Positions 32,311 to 44,558 of a stretch of 61,955 nt of DNA are shown one piece after another (position 1 is the first letter of the stretch; each line of letters begins with the position of its first letter). The notes beneath the pieces are model-generated. The model was given only the letters and a program-made list of their open reading frames with translations, was not told where the DNA came from and did no database searches. Made by a program: the position numbers and the translations under genes. Origin of the DNA: Acidimicrobiia bacterium (GTDB taxonomy: Bacteria > Actinomycetota > Acidimicrobiia > Acidimicrobiales > Acidimicrobilacustridaceae); assembly GCA_020832495.1 (NCBI GenBank), contig JAFIEP010000010.1, forward strand, positions 1 through 61,955, in the 5' to 3' direction.

Positions 32311-33720
32311 TCAGCGGCGCTCGTCGCCCGGCATGACCGGATCGGCCCACCGGTGCTTGCCGGGTAGGAGATCCTCGGCCTCCGGCGGCCCCCAGGACCC
32401 GGGCACGTAGGGGATGGCCGCCGGGTGGTCCTCGAGCACGTGCTCGACCACCTTCCAGGCTGCCTCCACACTGTCCTCGCGGGTGAACAGCAGCGGGTCA
32501 CCGGCGAGGGCCTCGGTGAGGAGCCGTTCGTAGGGCGTGCGCTCGTCCGTCACGTCCTCGCACAGGGTCAACTCGCTGGCGCGGCCCTCGATGCCGTCAC
32601 CGGGCACCATGGACCGCAACCCGAGAGCGATCTCGGGTTGCGGCTGCAGACGGAATCGCAGGTGGTTGTGGTCGTCGTCGCCGTGGTCGAGCGAGGTTTC
32701 GCGGAACACCCGCTGCGGCGGGGCCTTCAGTTCCACCCGCACCTCGGTGGCGTGGACGGGCAACTCCTTGCCGGCCCTGATGTACCAGGGCACCCCGGCC
32801 CACCGCCACGAGTCGATGTGGAGGCGCACGGCGACGTAGGTCTCGACATCGGAATCGTCGGCCACGCCCTCCTCGTTCTGGTAGCCGTCGAACTGGCCCC
32901 GCACGATGCCTTTGCTGTGCAGCGGGCTCATGGCCTTGAACACCCGCGCCTTCTCGTCGCGGGTGGCGGCCACGCCCTGGCCCACCGGTGGCTCCATGGC
33001 CAACAGCGCCACCACCTGCAGGAGATGGTTCTGCACGACGTCGCGCAGCGCTCCCACTTCTTCGTAGAACCGGCCCCGACCCTGCACACCGAAGTCCTCG
33101 GCCATGGTGATCTGCACGCTGGCGATGTGGTCGCGGTTCCAGATGGGCTCGAAGAACGAGTTGGCGAACCGCAGGTACATGAGGTTCAACACCTCCTGCT
33201 TCCCCAGGAAGTGGTCGATGCGGTACACGTCGTCCTCGTCGAACACCCGGTGCACGATGCGGTTGAGTTCCTGCGCACTGGCCAGGTCACGTCCGAACGG
33301 CTTCTCGACGATGACCCGAGCCCCCTCGGCACAACCACTCGACCCCAAGGACTCGACCACCTCGCCGAACAGCGACGGTGGGATGGCGAGGTAGTGGGCA
33401 GGCCTCGACGAACGCAAGCCGTCGAGGGTCGAGCGAAGCGCCTCGAAGGTGGCGGCATCGGCGTAGTCACCGTCGACGTAGCGCAGGGACGCCATGAGGT
33501 GATCGAGCGCCTCGGGGTCGTCGACCGTGGCATGCTCGGCGAGCGAGGCCCGACCGCGCTCCCGCAGGTCCTCGAGCGTCCAGTCGGAATACGCCACCCC
33601 CACGACCGGCACGGTGAGGCGACCACGCTTCGACATGGCGTAGAGCGCCGGGAACGTCATCTTGTAGGCCAGGTCGCCGCTGGCGCCGAACCAGCACAGT
33701 GCGTCCGCCGAGCTGTTCAT
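32311..33720 (-). CDS. zwf: Glucose-6-phosphate 1-dehydrogenase
   Basis: A 469-residue enzyme that oxidises glucose-6-phosphate to 6-phosphogluconolactone with NADP+, the entry to the pentose phosphate pathway. GASGDLAYKM is the coenzyme-binding motif, RIDHFLGKQEV the substrate-binding and catalytic motif, and RAGKEL the later family motif. ATG 33720 is preferred, as GGAGG lies 8 bases upstream, whereas the alternative ATG seven codons earlier has its AGGAG directly adjacent. It is divergent from pgi, with about 160 bases between. TAGGGT at 33790-33795 (minus) is a possible -10. Confidence 0.95.
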   Translation of the reverse strand: MNSSADALCWFGASGDLAYKMTFPALYAMSKRGRLTVPVVGVAYSDWTLEDLRERGRASLAEHATVDDPEALDHLMASLRYVDGDYADAATFEALRSTLDGLRSSRPAHYLAIPPSLFGEVVESLGSSGCAEGARVIVEKPFGRDLASAQELNRIVHRVFDEDDVYRIDHFLGKQEVLNLMYLRFANSFFEPIWNRDHIASVQITMAEDFGVQGRGRFYEEVGALRDVVQNHLLQVVALLAMEPPVGQGVAATRDEKARVFKAMSPLHSKGIVRGQFDGYQNEEGVADDSDVETYVAVRLHIDSWRWAGVPWYIRAGKELPVHATEVRVELKAPPQRVFRETSLDHGDDDHNHLRFRLQPQPEIALGLRSMVPGDGIEGRASELTLCEDVTDERTPYERLLTEALAGDPLLFTREDSVEAAWKVVEHVLEDHPAAIPYVPGSWGPPEAEDLLPGKHRWADPVMPGDERR

Positions 33721-33846
33721 CGGGTCGACCTCCGGGGTCATCTCCTGCAAGGACCAACGGCCACGATGCCGTGGGCGTCGCCCGGACGACCCTAGTGCCC
33801 CTTCCGCAGCCACGAGCGGGGCAGAACCGGCCGGTCAGCGGAGACC

Positions 33847-33852
33847 TACACT
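33847..33852 (+). promoter_or_regulatory. -10 TACACT of pgi
   Basis: TACACT lies 27 bases before the pgi ATG, and GAGGAGGAACG is between them. This is a leadered promoter with a strong ribosome site, unlike most genes of the window. Confidence 0.45.
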
Positions 33853-33879
33853 GCCCGCTCGAACGACTGAGGAGGAACG

Positions 33880-35526
<1,647 letters not shown>

Positions 35527-35575
35527 GATACCGACGCTGTGACCACCGGCGGACGCGGGAACGCTCCGTGCCTGC

Positions 35576-35581
35576 CAGGAT
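35576..35581 (+). promoter_or_regulatory. Start-proximal -10 CAGGAT
   Basis: CAGGAT ends 6 bases before GTG 35588 of the histidine phosphatase gene. The gene may also be read through from pgi, 61 bases upstream. Confidence 0.35.
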
Positions 35582-35587
35582 GACCTC

Positions 35588-36226
35588 GTGAGCGATCCAT
35601 CCGTGCCCGCAGGCGGAACTCAGTCAGCCCGTCCGGGACGACACGAGGTCGTCCTGCTGCGCCACGGCGAAACAGAGTGGAGCCGCACCGGCCGACACAC
35701 CGGTCGCACCGATGTGCCACTCACCGAGCGGGGCCGAGCCCAGGCCGCCACGGTCGAACAACGGCTGGCCGGCCATCGTTTCGCTGTCGTGCACACCAGC
35801 CCGCTGTCGCGGGCGCGCGACACCTGCGCGCTGGCCGGCTTCGGGGCTCGGGCGACCCTCGACGACAACCTGCTCGAATGGGACTACGGCTCGCTGGAGG
35901 GTCGCACCACCGCCGAGATCCGCGTCGAGTTGCCCGACTGGCTCGTGTTCGACGGACCGGTGCCCGGCGGCGAGTCGCTCGAGGACGTGGTGCGCCGTGT
36001 CGACGCCGCACTCGCCGCGGTGGCGGAGGCAGACGGTGACGCCCTCCTCGTGGCCCATGGCCACGTACTGCGGGTGCTGGCCGCCCGCTGGCTGGGCCTC
36101 GACGGCGCCGAGGGACGTCTGCTCGCGCTGGACCCGGCGTCGGTGTCGGTGCTCGGCTGGGAACACGACAACCATGTGCTGCGCCGCTGGAACGACACCG
36201 CACACCTCGGTGAGCACATCGACTGA
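35588..36226 (+). CDS. Histidine phosphatase (phosphoglycerate mutase) family
   Basis: A 212-residue histidine-acid phosphatase of branch 1. LRHGETEWSRTGRHTGRTD is the phosphohistidine loop, with the second His in AHGHVLR and the conserved Glu in EWDYGSLEGRTT. Members include phosphoglycerate mutases, sugar-phosphate phosphatases and cobalamin-pathway enzymes. Its placement just after pgi makes a sugar-phosphate substrate plausible, but this is inference. Short acidic N-terminal tail. Confidence 0.9.
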   Translation: MSDPSVPAGGTQSARPGRHEVVLLRHGETEWSRTGRHTGRTDVPLTERGRAQAATVEQRLAGHRFAVVHTSPLSRARDTCALAGFGARATLDDNLLEWDYGSLEGRTTAEIRVELPDWLVFDGPVPGGESLEDVVRRVDAALAAVAEADGDALLVAHGHVLRVLAARWLGLDGAEGRLLALDPASVSVLGWEHDNHVLRRWNDTAHLGEHID

Positions 36227-36287
36227 GCGACCACGACACAGCCGTCGCCGCCGCTCGAGGGCGAGAGGACCGGGGGGCCTCGCCGGA

Positions 36288-37787
36288 TCAGCGCCCGGAA
36301 GGCGACGGGTCGCCGGGCCAATGGGCAACGACGAGGATGGAGAGTCCGAACGGGATGTCGAACCGGCGTCCCGCTCGCTGTTCGAGGGCCGCCATACGGG
36401 CGAACACCGCCTCGATCGCCGGGTGGACGGTGCTCGTCTCCTCGTCGGTGGCGGCGAAGAAGCGGCGCATCGGCGTGCGACGGACCACCGCCGCCAGCGG
36501 CACCAGGAAGCTGAACAGGTACGTGGCACGGTCGACCGCGAAGCCCGCCTCCTCCACGACGCGCACCAGCGTGGTGCGCGAGTAGCGGCGGCGGTGGGCG
36601 GCTCGCTCGTCGTGCTCGCTCCACAGCCAGGCGTAGGCCGGAACGGTCAAGAAGACCGCCCCGCCAGGGCGCAGCACCCGACGGAACTCACCGAGGGCGG
36701 CCACGTCGTCGTCGAGATGTTCGATCACGTCCATGCTGATCAACGTGGACGCGGTCCGATCGGCGAACGGCAGCCGCTCGGCCCGCGCCACCATGACCGC
36801 CGGCACCTCGGGACGCGACGCCACCCGTCCGAGCACGTGCGCCGAGAGATCGGTCCCGACCACCGGTGTGGCGCCGAGCTCGCGCAGGGTGGCCATGGCG
36901 TCCGCCGTGCCGCAGCCGATGTCGTAGGCCCGCGCCCCCACCGCGAGATGCGGGCCCAGTTCCTGTGCCATCCAGCGGCGGCGGGCCCGATACCACCAGT
37001 GCGTCTGTGACACCTCGGCCATCAGGTCGAAGTAGGCGTCGTCGGGCTGCACGTCGCCGGGCTGCACGTCGCCGGGCGCCGGATCGATGATCGGGGCGGG
37101 TACAACGCCTCCCGTTGCGCAGCGACGACCGACGAGCAGCACGTGCGGGTGCGGGTAGCCCCGGTCCACCCGCTCGACGACCACGTCGAGCCCGTTCCCC
37201 CGGAGCTGGTCGGCCAGTTCCTCCGGCGCAGCGAAGTCCACCCCGTCGCCCGCGGTGATGCCCAGGACGCCGGTGGCCAGACGCTCCTGGGCCACGGTGA
37301 TCGCACCCTTCCACCGCGGCAGGCGGTCGGTCTCCTTCACGAGGAGCACCCCGCCATCGGCCAAGTGCTGCACGCACGCCGCCAACAACCGCTTGCGGGC
37401 GTCCGGATCCAACAGGTACAGCACGTCGGCGATGACGATCGCATCGAACGTCCCGGCGACGAACTCCCCCGGGGCCACCGCCGCGAATCCCACCTGCGCC
37501 TCGTCTGGCTCGAGGCGTGAGGCCGCCTGCGCCGCCAGGTCGATCTTGTGAGCGTCGATGTCAACGCCGGTCACCACCCGATCGGGTCCGGCCAACGCCA
37601 GGTAGACAGCCAACAGCCCGTGCCCGCAACCCACCTCCAAGACCCGCCCAGCGGCGGGAACCCGGCGCTCGAGAGCATCGAACGGGCAGGTCCACCAGCG
37701 GGTGCGCACGTGGAACCGATCGCCCCGGGGTGCGTCGTCGTAGAGCGACAGCGCTCGGCGGGCGGCAGGGGTGACAGGGCGACGCAT
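36288..37787 (-). CDS. Double class I SAM methyltransferase
   Basis: A 499-residue protein with two complete methyltransferase domains in tandem. Domain 1: VLEVGCGHG at residues 49-57, then VVTGVDIDAHKID and IVIADVLYLL. A Pro/Asp/Val linker with a short repeat (GDVQPGDVQP) follows. Domain 2: YDIGCGTADA near residue 290, with VVGTDLSAHVLGR and SMDVIEHLDDD. Two successive methylations or one regulatory domain are possible. The ATG overlaps the stop of the ChbG gene by one base (TGATG), so it is the last gene of an envelope-glycan operon. The target is unknown. Confidence 0.88.
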   Translation of the reverse strand: MRRPVTPAARRALSLYDDAPRGDRFHVRTRWWTCPFDALERRVPAAGRVLEVGCGHGLLAVYLALAGPDRVVTGVDIDAHKIDLAAQAASRLEPDEAQVGFAAVAPGEFVAGTFDAIVIADVLYLLDPDARKRLLAACVQHLADGGVLLVKETDRLPRWKGAITVAQERLATGVLGITAGDGVDFAAPEELADQLRGNGLDVVVERVDRGYPHPHVLLVGRRCATGGVVPAPIIDPAPGDVQPGDVQPDDAYFDLMAEVSQTHWWYRARRRWMAQELGPHLAVGARAYDIGCGTADAMATLRELGATPVVGTDLSAHVLGRVASRPEVPAVMVARAERLPFADRTASTLISMDVIEHLDDDVAALGEFRRVLRPGGAVFLTVPAYAWLWSEHDERAAHRRRYSRTTLVRVVEEAGFAVDRATYLFSFLVPLAAVVRRTPMRRFFAATDEETSTVHPAIEAVFARMAALEQRAGRRFDIPFGLSILVVAHWPGDPSPSGR

Positions 37788-38644
37788 CAGGACACGTCGG
37801 CGGCGCCCGCCGCCAGGTCACCGAACGTGCCGAGCCGGAAGCCGAGCTCCTCCACCGTGGCGCGGACCTCCGACGAACGAAGCGCCGCCAACTCGTCGGC
37901 CCACTGGTAGCCCCATCGGTAGCGACCGAGGTCCGCGTCGTCGGCCTGGCCCGGATGGGTGGCCAGCTCGGCCGACGGCGCGCCGGTTGCCGCCAGACGT
38001 CCGAGCGCTGCGATCATGGCGGGCCGGTCGAGGTTGCCGGCTTCGTCCAGGCCCGTCGAGGCAGCGGCGTAGGCCCACCCCTCGTCCTCGCAGCGGCGCT
38101 CCAGATCGCGCGCCAGGCGTGCCACCACCACCCCGACCACCGAGCGGGCGGTCGATCGGGTGACCCGGATCACCTTCACCCCGTACCGGTCGCCCAGCTC
38201 CATCACCACCCGACGCACCGAGGGCCACAGGTGCAGGTTCTGGTGGGTGTCGAGATGATCGATGTCGACGCCGGCGCTCCGGATGCGCTCGAGCTGGGCG
38301 GCGAACTCGCGACGCACGTCGGCGGGATCGATCCGACCAGCGGCGATGCGAGGCAGGAACTGACGCCACGACAGGGGCAGTCGTCCGCGGCGGTCGACCA
38401 ACGACGGGATCTCCCGGGCGCTGAGCAGCGGAGGATCCTCCCCCACTGCGGCCAGGTGGGCGCCCGTGCCGAGCGTGGGTGCGTCGGCCAGCCAGGACGC
38501 GCCGCGCTCGAAACCCGGGGCCAGGGCCAGCACCGAGGTGGAGGTGACGATGCCGTGGCGGTGCGCGTCGAGCACCGCACGCGACACGCCATCGGTCAAC
38601 CCGTAGTCGTCGGCGTTGACGATGAGCAGCGGTCCGGCGTCCAT
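37787..38644 (-). CDS. ChbG/YdjC-family carbohydrate deacetylase
   Basis: A 285-residue polysaccharide-deacetylase-like protein. NADDYGLTDGVSRAV holds the catalytic Asp-Asp and metal-binding Asp; THQNLHLWPSV gives a His pair, and THPGQAD near the C-terminus the other metal His. ChbG removes acetyl groups from chitooligosaccharides; homologues act on lipid-linked amino sugars. The gene lies between a GT2 dolichyl-phosphate-sugar-type synthase and a double methyltransferase, which suggests a modified lipid-linked sugar. ATG 38644 starts right after the GT2 stop. Confidence 0.9.
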   Translation of the reverse strand: MDAGPLLIVNADDYGLTDGVSRAVLDAHRHGIVTSTSVLALAPGFERGASWLADAPTLGTGAHLAAVGEDPPLLSAREIPSLVDRRGRLPLSWRQFLPRIAAGRIDPADVRREFAAQLERIRSAGVDIDHLDTHQNLHLWPSVRRVVMELGDRYGVKVIRVTRSTARSVVGVVVARLARDLERRCEDEGWAYAAASTGLDEAGNLDRPAMIAALGRLAATGAPSAELATHPGQADDADLGRYRWGYQWADELAALRSSEVRATVEELGFRLGTFGDLAAGAADVS

Positions 38645-38646
38645 GG

Positions 38647-39477
38647 TCAACCGTCGACCACCGGTCGCCGCACCTCGTCGGGCAGCGGCCGCACCGCCAC
38701 CAGCTCGGCGCGTAGGGCGCGCATCTCGCGGAGTATGTCGACGATCACGTCGTTGGACGAGAGCGTCGATATCCCCCGGGTGCGAGGGAAGTAGTCGACC
38801 CCGAACTGGATGATGGAGAACCCCATCCTCTGCGAACGGGCCAGGAGTTCCACGTCGATGAACGACCCTTCGCTGCGAAGCTCCACGTGGTCCAACACCC
38901 GACGCCGGACGAGCTTGAAGGCGAAGTTCACGTCGCGCAGCCGCAGCCCCAGGACCAGCTGCACGAGGTGGTTGTAGACGTAGGAGTAGAGGAGCCGCCG
39001 AGGTCCTTCGCCGGTGCGGTCGAAGCGGAAGGCGCTCACGATGTCGGCGTCGTAGATGCGCAGCAGACGAACTGCCTTGGCCACCTCTGCCATGTCGAAC
39101 GGCAGGTCGGCGTCGGTGTAGAGCACGACGTCGCCCCGGGCCTCGGAGAACCCGGTGCGTAAGCTGCCACCCAGCTTGCGGTTGTGTTCGTGATGCACCA
39201 CCCGCACTCGTGAGTCGCCGGCGGCGATGGCGTCGGCGATCTGGGGGGTGCGGTCCGTGGAGGCGTCGTCGATCACCACCACTTCGAACCACTCGATCTC
39301 ACCCGCCACGATCAGCCCCTCGCCGGCATCGATGCCTGCCGCCACGGCGCGCTCGATCGTCTCCTCCTCGTTCCAGGCGGGGAAGAAGATGGTGAGGCTG
39401 GCCGGTGTGGCGGCTGGGGTGGCGGCTGGGGTGGCGGTGGGCGTCATGGGCGGCGTGGGGTCGGCGTCACCGCGCAC
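38647..39477 (-). CDS. GT2 glycosyltransferase, polyprenyl-phosphate-sugar type
   Basis: A GT-A enzyme of about 266 to 276 residues. LTIFFPAWNEEETIERAV begins the fold; VVVIDDASTDRTPQIADAIA and LYTDADLPFD give nucleotide and metal (DAD) sites. The middle contains FAFKLVRRRVLD, seen in dolichol-phosphate mannose synthases. It therefore probably transfers a sugar to polyprenyl phosphate at the membrane. The start is unclear: GTG 39477 or ATG 39447; both give a tail of Thr/Pro/Ala repeats from a 12-bp tandem repeat. It is followed at 2 bases by the ChbG gene. Confidence 0.88.
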   Translation of the reverse strand: MRGDADPTPPMTPTATPAATPAATPASLTIFFPAWNEEETIERAVAAGIDAGEGLIVAGEIEWFEVVVIDDASTDRTPQIADAIAAGDSRVRVVHHEHNRKLGGSLRTGFSEARGDVVLYTDADLPFDMAEVAKAVRLLRIYDADIVSAFRFDRTGEGPRRLLYSYVYNHLVQLVLGLRLRDVNFAFKLVRRRVLDHVELRSEGSFIDVELLARSQRMGFSIIQFGVDYFPRTRGISTLSSNDVIVDILREMRALRAELVAVRPLPDEVRRPVVDG

Positions 39478-39573
39478 TGCGAGCAGCTGTCGGCACGCGA
39501 GCAGGCATCGGCGCAGGAGTGGTCACCGGCGGATGATACGGGGTGGACCACTCGCCCACGGCAGCTTCCCTAC

Positions 39574-40953
39574 TCATGCCAGGTAATACCCCCGGGCGTA
39601 GGCACTGGTGAGGAACACCAGCGCCGCTGCGCTGACGGCGAGCCAGGCGTTGCGGATCCAGCGGTGTCCGCCGTCGACCAACCACCACGCCAGGGCCAGG
39701 AACACCGGGAACGCACCCAGCACGTAGCGGCCGGTGCCCTGCCAGTCCTTCGAGCCGAGCACCGGGATGGCGACGAGCGCGACGACGTACACCCCGTAGC
39801 CCCACCCGATGCGTCGCATGACCACCGGCACCAGCGCCAGGAAGCCGAACACGAGTGCGGCCTGGAAGGTCACCCCCAAGGTGTAGGTGAGCGCCGGCCA
39901 GGTCTCGTCGCCGCCACGCAGGTGGGTTGGCAGGTCACCGAGCCGTTCGATCCACGGTTCCTTGAACCACGTCGATGGTCCCTGGCCCTGATCCCATCCC
40001 GGTGCGCTCTGCACCTCCACGAACAGCGTCGGGTCCCCGAAGGCGACCCATTGGTAGAGCATCCATCCGACCAGGCCGCCCACCGACAGCAACACGCCGG
40101 CATCTCGCGGTCGCAACCGCCCGAGGGCGAACTCCACACCGAGCAGCCTGCGAGATCGACCGGGTAACGGCGAGTCGTCCCCGGCGGTGATCGGTGCCCC
40201 CGCCGGCGCGTCCGTCTCCGACCCCGCCTGCGAGTCGGGGCGGGGGCTCGTTCTGGCCAGGTGCAGCCGGTCCAGCCAGGTGATGCGCACTGCGCCGCGC
40301 TGTTCGAGCAGCACCGCCACCAGGCCGACCACCATGGCGATGCCCACCGGCCGAGTGGCAGTGGCCACGGCGGCAACCAGGCCGGCGAGCACCGGACGAT
40401 CCCGCCCCAACAAGGCGAAGGCCCCAACGGCGCACAGCACGAAGAGCGCATCGGCGTACATGGCGCCGTACAGGTACCAGGCGTAGGGGAAGACCAAGAG
40501 CAGCAACAGCGCCGTGCGGGCCACCGGCACCGACGACCGCTCCACGCACCAGCGGTAGAAGACCACCGCCAGCGCCAGCCCGCAGAGCAGCGTGACCAGT
40601 ATCCCGGCCAGGTAGACGTCACCCACCAGCCGACTCATGGCTGCGACCGCAGTCGGGTAGCCGGGGAAGAAGGCGATGGACGACTGTTCGCCGGGCACGT
40701 GGAAGTACCCGTCGGTGACGATCGAGTGGTACCAACCGCCGTCGAAACGCACCCATCCCTCGAGCAGTCCGGCACCCCGGAAGCTCAACGGCTCCCTGAT
40801 CGGATACTCGGAGTGGCGAGGGAGGTAACGGGTCGACCACCACACGGTGAGGTACAACGCCACCGCCACGGTGGCGAATGCCCCCACCGGGTAACGCACC
40901 CGCTCGGCGAGCCCCTGACGATGATCCGCCGAGTCAGCGGTCAGCGGCCGCAC
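39574..40953 (-). CDS. PIG-V-like polytopic mannosyltransferase
   Basis: A 459-residue membrane protein with about ten helices. The first outer loop contains WVRFDGGWYHSIVTDGYF and IAFFPGYP, the motif of the PIG-V / GT-C mannosyltransferases that use polyprenyl-phosphate mannose; the Asp in RFDGGWY is the usual catalytic residue. A polar cytoplasmic loop of about 70 residues (rich in Ala, Pro, Asp) interrupts the helices. Next to a GT2 enzyme that could make its donor, the pair would build an extracellular glycan. GTG 40953 begins 8 bases after the hydrolase stop. Confidence 0.85.
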   Translation of the reverse strand: MRPLTADSADHRQGLAERVRYPVGAFATVAVALYLTVWWSTRYLPRHSEYPIREPLSFRGAGLLEGWVRFDGGWYHSIVTDGYFHVPGEQSSIAFFPGYPTAVAAMSRLVGDVYLAGILVTLLCGLALAVVFYRWCVERSSVPVARTALLLLLVFPYAWYLYGAMYADALFVLCAVGAFALLGRDRPVLAGLVAAVATATRPVGIAMVVGLVAVLLEQRGAVRITWLDRLHLARTSPRPDSQAGSETDAPAGAPITAGDDSPLPGRSRRLLGVEFALGRLRPRDAGVLLSVGGLVGWMLYQWVAFGDPTLFVEVQSAPGWDQGQGPSTWFKEPWIERLGDLPTHLRGGDETWPALTYTLGVTFQAALVFGFLALVPVVMRRIGWGYGVYVVALVAIPVLGSKDWQGTGRYVLGAFPVFLALAWWLVDGGHRWIRNAWLAVSAAALVFLTSAYARGYYLA

Positions 40954-40961
40954 TGGCGCGG

Positions 40962-42308
40962 TCAGTCGTCAGTGGCGGAGATGGGACTCCCCCGGTGGGC
41001 AACGGCGGTCGCCCTCCGAGCGCCGGCCAGGTCCGCCGGCTGGTCCTCGGAGGTGAGGCCATCGATGCGGCCCGGGGCCGCCTCGAGGGGCAACGGACCC
41101 AACCGGTGCTCGGTGAACGCCACGATGCGGCTGAGGGCAGCCACGCTGATCGACAACTGCGGCACCAGCATCGGCCAGACGTGGAACATCTCCGGCTCGT
41201 CGTGCAACCACACCTCGACGCCGGCGTCGGCCGCCTTGCGAGCGAACGCTGCTTGGCCGTCGTGGAGCATCTCCCGCCCACCGATCTGGATCAACATGGG
41301 GGCCAGGCCGCGCAGGTCGGCGTAGAGCGGCGACACCAACGGGTCGGTCGGCTCGGCCGCACCCACGTAGCCGTCGGTGGGAATGACCTCGGGGAGGATG
41401 TCGGTACGAGCGTTGGCGGCGATGCTGTCGCCGGTGAGTGTGAGATCGATCTCGGGGCTGATGAGCGAGTACCCGGCGGGTTGTGGCAGTCCTTCGTCGC
41501 GGAGGGCCACACCCAGCGCGGCGGCCAGCCCGCCTCCGGCGGAGTCACCGGCCACCATGATCCGCTCCGCCGGCACGCCGACCGACAGCATGTGGCGGTA
41601 GCAGGCCAGGGCGTCCTCTACAGCAGCGGGGAACGGATGCTGTGGTGCCAGGCGGTATTCGGGCACGAACACGCCGGTGCTGGTCCGCATGGACAGCTTC
41701 GAGGTGAAGCCCCGGTGGGTCCACGGCGACCCCCCGAGGTAGCCACCTCCGTGGAGGTACAGGATCACCCCTCGGTAGGTGTAGCCGACCGGATGGATCC
41801 AGTCGCCCGGCACCGGGGCATCCCGCTCGAGGGTGACCGACAGCGACCGGCGGTACCCGATCGGTGGCCACACCACCTGCGTGGCCATGTCGATGATGCG
41901 CTCGACACCGCGCAGGGTGGGCGGATCCATGTTGCCGCCGGCGATGCCACCCATGAGCTGCGACACCGCCGCACGGGTGAGTTCCACCGACCAGGACCAC
42001 CCGGGCACCATCGGACCTTCGAGGACACGGCGGGCCGCACCCGTCCCCACGGCGGCACCGGCGCTCACGCCGACCTTGGCCAGGGCGACCAGCGTGCGGG
42101 GCCAGTCGGCTCGCGGCGTGGTGGCCTCGAGGTCCGCCGGCACCGGTGAACCCACGGCCTGGTCGTCGGCGGCATGGTCGTTGGCGGCCTCACCCACGGC
42201 CTCGTCCACGGCCCGGTCGTCCACGGCCTCGTCCACGGCCCGGTCATCCACGGCCCGGTCGTCCACGGCCTTGTCCACGGCCCGGTCATCCACGGTCTGG
42301 TCGTCCAT
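40962..42308 (-). CDS. Alpha/beta hydrolase with repeat-rich N-terminus
   Basis: A 448-residue HSL-type hydrolase. Residues 1-55 are a highly acidic repeat (DDRAVDEAV units) encoded by tandem 12/15-bp repeats; the hydrolase domain follows a hydrophobic stretch. HGGGYLGG is the oxyanion motif and GDSAGGG the nucleophile elbow; acidic (GREMLHDGQ) and His (EMFHVWP) residues complete the triad. An ester substrate in lipid or polyketide-like molecules is possible. ATG 42308 has a perfect GGAGGAACG, proving that the repeats are translated. First gene of the probable envelope operon. Confidence 0.88.
   Translation of the reverse strand: MDDQTVDDRAVDKAVDDRAVDDRAVDEAVDDRAVDEAVGEAANDHAADDQAVGSPVPADLEATTPRADWPRTLVALAKVGVSAGAAVGTGAARRVLEGPMVPGWSWSVELTRAAVSQLMGGIAGGNMDPPTLRGVERIIDMATQVVWPPIGYRRSLSVTLERDAPVPGDWIHPVGYTYRGVILYLHGGGYLGGSPWTHRGFTSKLSMRTSTGVFVPEYRLAPQHPFPAAVEDALACYRHMLSVGVPAERIMVAGDSAGGGLAAALGVALRDEGLPQPAGYSLISPEIDLTLTGDSIAANARTDILPEVIPTDGYVGAAEPTDPLVSPLYADLRGLAPMLIQIGGREMLHDGQAAFARKAADAGVEVWLHDEPEMFHVWPMLVPQLSISVAALSRIVAFTEHRLGPLPLEAAPGRIDGLTSEDQPADLAGARRATAVAHRGSPISATDD
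42203..42305 (-). repeat. In-frame 12/15-bp tandem repeats (DDRAVDEAV)
   Basis: GTCCACGGCCTC and GTCCACGGCCCGGTC units alternate about nine times. They lie in the reading frame of the hydrolase, so length variation would alter its acidic tail without frameshift. Confidence 0.85.
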
Positions 42309-42420
42309 CGTTCCTCCGGCCGTTCTTCCGGCACCCGAGCGGCAGATGCGCACGGTTCGCCACGGCCTGCGTGTCCGCCACATCGTGCCACGTCCCGCTC
42401 CCCCACCGCTCCCCGTTCGC

Positions 42421-42426
42421 TACGGT
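42421..42426 (+). promoter_or_regulatory. Start-proximal -10 TACGGT of ppgK
   Basis: TACGGT ends 6 bases before the ppgK ATG, with no Shine-Dalgarno site; a leaderless mRNA is likely. Confidence 0.45.
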
Positions 42427-42432
42427 GCAACC

Positions 42433-43230
42433 ATGCAACTGTTCGGCATCGACATCGGCGGCACCGGGATCAAGGGGGCGCCGGTGGCACTCGACCGTGG
42501 CGAGCTGGCCGCCGACCGCTGCCGCATCGACACCCCGCACCCGGCCACGCCGGACTCGGTGGCCGGGGTGGTGGCCCAGATCGTCGACCACTTCTCCTCG
42601 AGCGACGACAGCACCGACACCGCTGATGCCGCCGCCCCCGAGCGCACCGCCCCGGTGGGGTGCACCTTCCCCGCAGTGGTAAAGGACGGAGTGGCGCTCA
42701 CCGCGGCCAACGTCGACGACGCCTGGTTGGGCACCGACATCGCCTCGGTGTTCGCAAATGCCTGCGGTCGGCCGTTCGTGGTACTCAACGATGCCGATGC
42801 CGCCGGCATCGCCGAGATGCGCTTCGGGGCCGGTCGAGGCCTCACCGGCGTGGTGGCCGTCATCACACTGGGCACCGGCATCGGCAGTGCCCTGTTCGTC
42901 GACGGCATCCTGGTACCCAACACCGAACTCGGTCACCTGGAGATGGACGGCGAGGACGCCGAACTGCAGGCGGCGGCCAAGGTCCGCGAGAAAGAGGACC
43001 TGTCCTGGAAGAAGTGGGCCAAGCGGGTCGACACCTACATCGAGGAACTGGACCGCCTGGTGTGGCCCGACCGCATCATCATCGGCGGTGGTGTCTCGAA
43101 GCACGCAGACAAGTTCCTTCCCCGCATCCACACTCGCGCCGAGGTGGTCCCGGCGACGCTGCACAACGAAGCCGGCATCGTGGGCGCTGCGTTGGCTGCC
43201 GCCGACTGGCAGGCCAGCCGCCAGAGCTGA
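42433..43230 (+). CDS. ppgK: Polyphosphate glucokinase
   Basis: A 265-residue ROK-family kinase that phosphorylates glucose with inorganic polyphosphate (and often ATP). [16 protein letters not shown] is the phosphate-binding loop, [13 protein letters not shown] carries the catalytic Asp, and [14 protein letters not shown] plus ELGHLEM are signatures of the polyphosphate-using type. The C-terminus [20 protein letters not shown] is also typical. The product, glucose-6-phosphate, feeds zwf and pgi of this window. A stretch of short repeats follows the stop codon. Confidence 0.95.
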   Translation: MQLFGIDIGGTGIKGAPVALDRGELAADRCRIDTPHPATPDSVAGVVAQIVDHFSSSDDSTDTADAAAPERTAPVGCTFPAVVKDGVALTAANVDDAWLGTDIASVFANACGRPFVVLNDADAAGIAEMRFGAGRGLTGVVAVITLGTGIGSALFVDGILVPNTELGHLEMDGEDAELQAAAKVREKEDLSWKKWAKRVDTYIEELDRLVWPDRIIIGGGVSKHADKFLPRIHTRAEVVPATLHNEAGIVGAALAAADWQASRQS

Positions 43231-43235
43231 CGGCC

Positions 43236-43314
43236 CGTCACCGCCCGCCCGTCACCGCCCGCGCACCACCGCCCGCCCATCACCGCCGCTCGTCACCGCC
43301 GCTCGTCACCGACC
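43236..43314. repeat. 13/14-bp tandem repeats between convergent genes
   Basis: Five to six variants of CGTCACCGCCCGCC stand between the ppgK stop and the end of the convergent Gfo/Idh gene. On the minus strand each unit reads GGTGACG or GGTGATG. Confidence 0.8.
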
Positions 43315-43328
43315 GGGCTGGCGACTAC

Positions 43329-44552
<1,224 letters not shown>

Positions 44553-44558
44553 GCGCCG

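Noticed and set aside
38645-39292. Upstream extension of the ChbG frame into the GT2 gene
   Set aside because: The extra 216 codons are arginine/histidine-rich and overlap the well supported GT2 enzyme; family homology begins at Met 38644.
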